In this document: positions 10,701-12,852 of the stretch, in pieces
Position numbering within the stretch: position 1 is the first letter of the stretch
How the letters are laid out: each line of letters begins with the position of its first letter
DNA from: CAJBIL01 sp044359525
GTDB taxonomy: Bacteria > Pseudomonadota > Gammaproteobacteria > Burkholderiales > Rhodocyclaceae
Length of the DNA: 12,852 nucleotides
Reading direction: 5' to 3'
Assembly: GCA_044359525.1 (NCBI GenBank)
Contig: JBIKLY010000092.1
Span: 1-12,852, forward strand
Translations under genes and position numbers: made by a program
Notes under the pieces: model-generated
The model's database searches: none
What the model was told of the DNA's origin: nothing
What the model saw: only the letters and a program-made list of their open reading frames with translations

Positions 10701-11994
10701 TCGAAGGTACATGCTTTACCATGACCTTGTATTCGACTACGTCTTTACGCACGACGCGACGATTGAATTTCATCCGTCCAACCGCCGACAGATCGTAACG
10801 CTCGTCGGAATAGAACAGGCCGTTAAAGAGAATCTCAACCGCTTCTTCAGTGGGCGGCTCACCCGGCCGCATCATGCGGTAGATGGCAACGCGCGCAGCC
10901 TGTTTGGAGATCGTGTCATCGGCACGCAGCGTCTGCGAAATGAAGCCACCGCGGTCGAGATCACTGATGTACAGCGTCTGCAATGATTCGATGCCTGCCT
11001 CAACCAGTTTGGCGAGCAGTGCTTCGGTGATCTCGTCGTTGGCATTGGCAAGAATCTCGCCGCTGTCCTTGTCGATGATATTCTGGGCGATCACGCGACT
11101 GACCAGGAAATCTTCCGGCACAGCCAGTTGCTTGATGCCAGCAGCATCGAGCTCGCGAATGTGCTTGGCGGTGATGCGTTTGTCTTTGGCGACGATCGTC
11201 TTACCGGTCTTGTCGTTGAAATCAAAACGCGCGATTTCTCCGCGCAGACGCTCAGGCACCAGCTCAAACTCAATGCCCTTCTTGCTCAACTGGAAGGTGT
11301 CAAACTCGAAGAACTCACGCAGGATTTGCTCCGGTGTCAGTCCGATAGCCTTGAGCAGGGTCGTTACCGGCATCTTGCGACGACGGTCAACACGGAAGAA
11401 AAGAATATCCTTCGGATCAAACTCGAAATCAAGCCAAGAGCCGCGGTAAGGAATCACCCGCGCCGAGAACAGCAGCTTACCCGAACTGTGCGTCTTGCCA
11501 CGGTCGTGCTCGAAGAACACGCCCGGCGAGCGGTGCAGCTGGCTGACGATGACGCGCTCGGTGCCGTTGATGACGAACGAGCCGGTGCCGGTCATGAGCG
11601 GAATCTCGCCCATGTAGACCTCCTGCTCCTTCACCTCCTTGATGGTCGGCTTGGTCGCCTCGCGGTCCATGATGACCAGGCGCACCTTGGCGCGCAGCGG
11701 CGAGGCGAAGGTCAGTCCGCGCTGCTGGCACTCCTTGACGTCGAACGGCGGCTCGCCCAGCGTGTAGCCGGCGAACTCGAGGCGCGCCATCTGGTTGTGG
11801 CTGGTGATCGGGAAGATCGACTGGAAGGCCGCCTGCAGGCCCTCGTTCTTGCGCTGCGACAGCGCGGTGTGCTCCTGCAGGAACTGCGTGTACGACTCGA
11901 GCTGGGTCGCCAGCAGGAACGGCACGGACTGCACCGCGGGACGCTTGGCAAAACTCTTGCGAATGCGCTTCTTTTCAGTGAACGAGTACGGCAT
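7708..11994 (-). CDS. rpoB: DNA-directed RNA polymerase subunit beta, with a ~71-residue insertion
   Basis: Beta forms half of the RNA polymerase active-site cleft and binds rifampicin. The product is 1428 residues (E. coli 1342). It starts MPYSFTEKKRIRKSFAKRP with a GGAG Shine-Dalgarno at 12000-12003. The rifampicin pocket SQFMDQTNPLSEITHKRR has Asp592, His602 and Ser607 (E. coli 516, 526, 531), all wild type. The catalytic-centre motif GDKMAGRHGNKG has Lys1154 and Lys1162. The C-terminus is conserved up to KEIRSLAIDIDLERF. Two oddities: about 71 extra residues at 421-491, between VGRMKFN and the segment preceding VELRNGRGE; and a sharp drop in GC3 after residue ~164 (near 11,500), suggesting the first ~490 nt of the gene have another source. 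The reading frame is intact across both. It is in the rplJL-rpoBC operon. Confidence 0.99.
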   Translation of the reverse strand: MPYSFTEKKRIRKSFAKRPAVQSVPFLLATQLESYTQFLQEHTALSQRKNEGLQAAFQSIFPITSHNQMARLEFAGYTLGEPPFDVKECQQRGLTFASPLRAKVRLVIMDREATKPTIKEVKEQEVYMGEIPLMTGTGSFVINGTERVIVSQLHRSPGVFFEHDRGKTHSSGKLLFSARVIPYRGSWLDFEFDPKDILFFRVDRRRKMPVTTLLKAIGLTPEQILREFFEFDTFQLSKKGIEFELVPERLRGEIARFDFNDKTGKTIVAKDKRITAKHIRELDAAGIKQLAVPEDFLVSRVIAQNIIDKDSGEILANANDEITEALLAKLVEAGIESLQTLYISDLDRGGFISQTLRADDTISKQAARVAIYRMMRPGEPPTEEAVEILFNGLFYSDERYDLSAVGRMKFNRRVVRKDVVEYKVMVKHVPSKHESIITAINDAAGGSAAAVEQLLSELSYGWRAVAENLTEADALTLAAQLKSLNVVCEVRPQLTLSPRDIVEVIKILVELRNGRGEIDDIDHLGNRRVRSVGELAENQFRAGLVRVERAVRERLSQAESDNLMPHDLINAKPISAAIKEFFGSSQLSQFMDQTNPLSEITHKRRVSALGPGGLTRERAGFEVRDVHPTHYGRVCPIETPEGPNIGLINSLALFARTNGYGFLETPYRKVNDGKVTDQIDYLSAIEEGGFIIAQANSALDNIGTLSDDLVTCRAKGETILAEPSRVQYMDVAPGQIVSVAASLIPFLEHDDANRALMGANMQRQAVPCLRPEKAVVGTGIERTVAVDSGTAVQALRGGVVDYVDASRVVVRVNDEETVAGEVGVDIYNLVKYTRSNQNTNINQRPLVRVGDIIAKGDVVADGASTDKGELALGQNMLVAFMPWNGYNFEDSILISERVVAEDRFTSIHIEELTIVARDTKLGPEEITRDIASLGESQLSRLDESGIVYIGAEVEAGDVLVGKVTPKGETQLTPEEKLLRAIFGEKASDVKDTSLRVQSGIAGTVIDVQVFTREGIERDKRAQSIIDDHLRGYKLDLADQMRIVERDAFARVERLILGKPANGGPKKLAKGTAISKEYIDGIDPHHWFDIRMADEDVAQQLESLREGLEQTRKDFDIAFEEKRKKLTQGDELPPGVQKMVKVYVAVKRRLQSGDKMAGRHGNKGVVSRIVPVEDMPYMADGRPVDIVLNPLGVPSRMNVGQILEVHLGLAAKGLGFKIGDMLRRQANTKEVRGFLEQVYNSNGKPEDLGQLNDKEIMEMAANLENGVPFATPVFDGANEEEIKAMLTLAGMPESGQMTLFDGRTGEQFERQVTVGYMHVLKLHHLVDDKMHARSTGPYSLVTQQPLGGKAQFGGQRFGEMEVWALEAYGAAYVLQEMLTVKSDDVNGRTKVYENIVKGDHKIDAGMPESFNVLVKEIRSLAIDIDLERF
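10522..10734 (-). other. RpoB insertion segment resembling the L7/L12 C-terminal domain
   Basis: Residues 421-491 of RpoB. In E. coli, VGRMKFN (about residue 400) is 117 residues from Asp516 inclusive; here the same interval is 188, so 71 residues are added. The segment begins EYKVMVKHVPSKHES, continues with an Ala/Gly-rich helix-like stretch, and ends with VAENLTEADALTLAAQLKSL followed by NVVCEV. An L7/L12 C-terminal domain is ~68-70 residues with the same pattern: strand (E-F/Y-x-V), helix, helix, strand, helix beginning after (S/T)-x-x-(D/E)A, and a final V-x-E-V-like strand. Against the L7/L12 in this window, the last 27 residues align without gaps with about 7 identities. Length and position are seen; the fold is inference. 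Confidence 0.5.
11480..11505. other. Abrupt base-composition breakpoint inside rpoB
   Basis: By hand count 11521-11940 is 67% GC (282 of 420) and 138 of 140 rpoB codons there end in G or C. The adjoining 11281-11520 is 53% GC (128 of 240) with 56 of 80 codons ending in G or C, and 11401-11460 has only 10 of 20. The first A/T-ending codon after the long run is at residue 165 (11500-11502). rplL and rplJ to the right share the GC-rich style; rpoC, rpsL and fusA to the left share the moderate one. It marks either a recombination junction or an assembly join. Confidence 0.65.
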
Positions 11995-12062
11995 GGACGC
12001 TCCGTTCGGAACAACTAGCGGCGATCAGAGAACAGGCACACCGCAGGGACGCGACAAGCCAC

Positions 12063-12080
12063 GCAGGCAAGATTGCCTGC
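12063..12080 (-). other. Inverted repeat in the rpoB leader
   Basis: GCAGGCAA / TTGCCTGC with two bases between, a perfect 8-base inverted repeat (as RNA, a 6-bp stem with a 6-nt loop is more realistic). It lies about 70 nt before the rpoB start. No T-run follows. It could be an mRNA hairpin or, less likely, a protein-binding site. Confidence 0.45.
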
Positions 12081-12115
12081 GCGGCCGCTCGCGGTGCGCG
12101 TGATGTCTCTCATCA

Positions 12116-12180
12116 GGGGGAAGTCTTTGATTCGGACTCGACGGCGAAGCGGCGTCAAGCACGAATCGAAGTCCTCCCCC
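12116..12180 (-). other. Long imperfect stem-loop in the rplL-rpoB spacer, candidate RNase III site
   Basis: Both ends of this 65-nt segment pair along most of its length. The outer GGGGGA / TCCCCC is followed by CTT / AAG, then GATTCG / CGAATC, then GACG / CGTC, separated by single mismatches and a few G-U pairs, up to a short terminal loop. Stems of ~25-30 bp with mismatches are typical RNase III substrates, and E. coli has an RNase III site in the same rplL-rpoB spacer. The pairing is seen; processing is inferred by analogy. Confidence 0.55.
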
Positions 12181-12197
12181 AGGGGTGGACTTCGCGA

Positions 12198-12213
12198 GGG
12201 CGGCGGACCGCCC
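12198..12213 (-). other. GC hairpin just after rplL, possible attenuator
   Basis: GGGCGG / CCGCCC with a 4-nt loop, starting 12 nt past the rplL stop. It is very stable but followed by TCGCGAAGTCC rather than T residues, so it is not a classical terminator. In E. coli a partial terminator in this spacer makes stalk proteins outnumber polymerase subunits; this hairpin is in the right place, but the evidence stops there. Confidence 0.4.
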
Positions 12214-12225
12214 CCGTGACTGCAA

Positions 12226-12603
12226 TTACTTGAGCTCGACCTTGGCGCCGGCTTCCTCCAGCTTCTTCTTGGCGGCATCGGCATCGGCCTTGTTGACGCC
12301 TTCCTTGACGGGCTTGGGCGCGCCGTCGACCAGGTCCTTGGCCTCCTTCAGGCCCAGGCCGGTCAGCTCGCGCACCGCCTTGATGACATTGACCTTGTTC
12401 GGGCCGGTTTCAGCCAGCACGACGGTGAATTCGGTCTTCTCTTCGGCGGCAGGCGCGGCGGCGGCCGGGCCGGCAGCCACAGCCACCGCAGCAGCGGCGG
12501 CGGAGACGCCGAACTTCTCTTCCATCATCTTGATCAGCTCGCTGATCTCGAGGACCGACTTGGCGGCGATGGCGTCGAGGATTTCTTGGTTGGACAGGGC
12601 CAT
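12226..12603 (-). CDS. rplL: 50S ribosomal protein L7/L12
   Basis: L7/L12 is the multi-copy stalk protein that recruits EF-Tu, EF-G and other GTPases to the ribosome. The product is 125 residues. The N-terminal dimerisation helices (MALSNQEILDAIAAKSVLEI onward) are followed by an Ala-rich hinge at about 34-54 and the C-terminal domain with the factor-binding motif TGLGLKEAKDLVDGAPK. The ATG at 12603 has a GGAG Shine-Dalgarno (12610-12613) six bases upstream. It follows rplJ by 60 nt and precedes rpoB by 231 nt. Codons end mostly in G or C, unlike genes left of 11,500. From memory the N-terminus resembles the Bordetella/Achromobacter type more than the Rhodocyclales type; that is a weak taxonomic hint. 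Confidence 0.98.
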   Translation of the reverse strand: MALSNQEILDAIAAKSVLEISELIKMMEEKFGVSAAAAAVAVAAGPAAAAPAAEEKTEFTVVLAETGPNKVNVIKAVRELTGLGLKEAKDLVDGAPKPVKEGVNKADADAAKKKLEEAGAKVELK

Positions 12604-12663
12604 TTGATGCTCCAGATGTTCAGAATGCGTTGTGAATGCGAATGGATGGGATCGGGGCGGGAC

Positions 12664-12852
12664 TCAGGCGGCGGCCTTTTCCTTCGCGTCGCGCACAGCG
12701 GCGACGGTGCGAACGAAACGGGCCGGAACCTCGTTGAGCGTGCGGACGAACTGGCCGATCGGCGCCTGCATGGTCGCCATCAGCGTGGCCAGCAGCTCCT
12801 CGCGGCTGGGCAGCGTGGCCAGTGCCTTGACGCCGGCTTCGTCCATGACGAC
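12664..12852 (-). CDS. rplJ: 50S ribosomal protein L10, C-terminal fragment (cut by window edge)
   Basis: L10 anchors L7/L12 dimers to the ribosome and, with them, represses translation of its own mRNA. Only the last 62 codons and the TGA stop (12664-12666) are present. The frame is open to the window edge, so the methionine at 12846 is internal rather than a start. The visible sequence (ALATLPSREELLATLMATMQ, later VRTLNEVPARFVRTVAAVRD) matches the L10 C-terminus that carries the L7/L12-binding helix. The NEVPARFVR extension relative to E. coli is common in betaproteobacteria. It is 60 nt upstream of rplL in the normal order. Confidence 0.93.
   Translation of the reverse strand, partial: VVMDEAGVKALATLPSREELLATLMATMQAPIGQFVRTLNEVPARFVRTVAAVRDAKEKAAA

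Noticed and set aside
9085..10986. 633-codon open frame on the plus strand opposite rpoB
   Set aside because: It is antisense to a fully conserved gene, its translation is not recognisable as any family, and such long shadow frames arise from biased codon use on the coding strand.
12198..12213. Intrinsic terminator after rplL
   Set aside because: The stem is strong, but no T-run follows on the minus strand, so it is kept only as a hairpin and possible attenuator.
12015..12284. 89-codon minus-strand open frame spanning the rplL-rpoB spacer
   Set aside because: It overlaps the end of rplL in another frame and has no recognisable product; the region is better explained by RNA hairpins.

Overview
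The window is a stretch of conserved bacterial housekeeping DNA carrying the end of the rif (L10-L7/L12-RNA polymerase) operon and most of the str (S12-S7-EF-G-EF-Tu) operon. Every real gene lies on the minus strand, so transcription runs right to left: rplJ (3' end only) - rplL - rpoB - rpoC - [intrinsic terminator] - rpsL - rpsG - fusA - tuf (first 32 codons). Gene order, the L10 C-terminus and the beta and beta-prime sequences indicate a betaproteobacterium. The left ~11.5 kb, of moderate GC, looks closest to the Rhodocyclales or a neighbouring order. That placement is inference; no search was run.

Region by region: 12664-12852 is the end of rplJ. 12226-12603 is rplL, followed by a 231-nt spacer with a long imperfect stem-loop (12116-12180) and two smaller hairpins, in the place where E. 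coli has an attenuator and an RNase III site. 7708-11994 is rpoB and 3397-7608 is rpoC, with a 99-nt spacer holding two hairpins. 3229-3396 separates the two transcription units: two hairpins, a weak extended -10 candidate, a clear intrinsic terminator (3284-3313), then a leader hairpin before rpsL. 2851-3228 is rpsL; a 99-nt structured spacer follows, of the size of the S7 feedback region in E. coli; 2281-2751 is rpsG; 123-2216 is fusA with a GTG start; tuf runs off the left edge. Together the genes make the ribosomal stalk, the catalytic core of RNA polymerase, two small-subunit proteins of the decoding and head regions, and the two main elongation factors.

Two things stand out. First, RpoB has about 71 extra residues (roughly 421-491) at a point where E. 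coli has a short linker, and the extra segment resembles in length and pattern the C-terminal domain of L7/L12 (ClpS-like fold). Second, base composition changes abruptly inside rpoB near 11,500: by hand count, 67% GC with 138 of 140 codons ending in G or C to the right, against 53% GC and 56 of 80 codons to the left. This suggests either intragenic recombination or a chimeric assembly join. Apart from these I see no mobile element, CRISPR array, tRNA, rRNA or accessory gene system.
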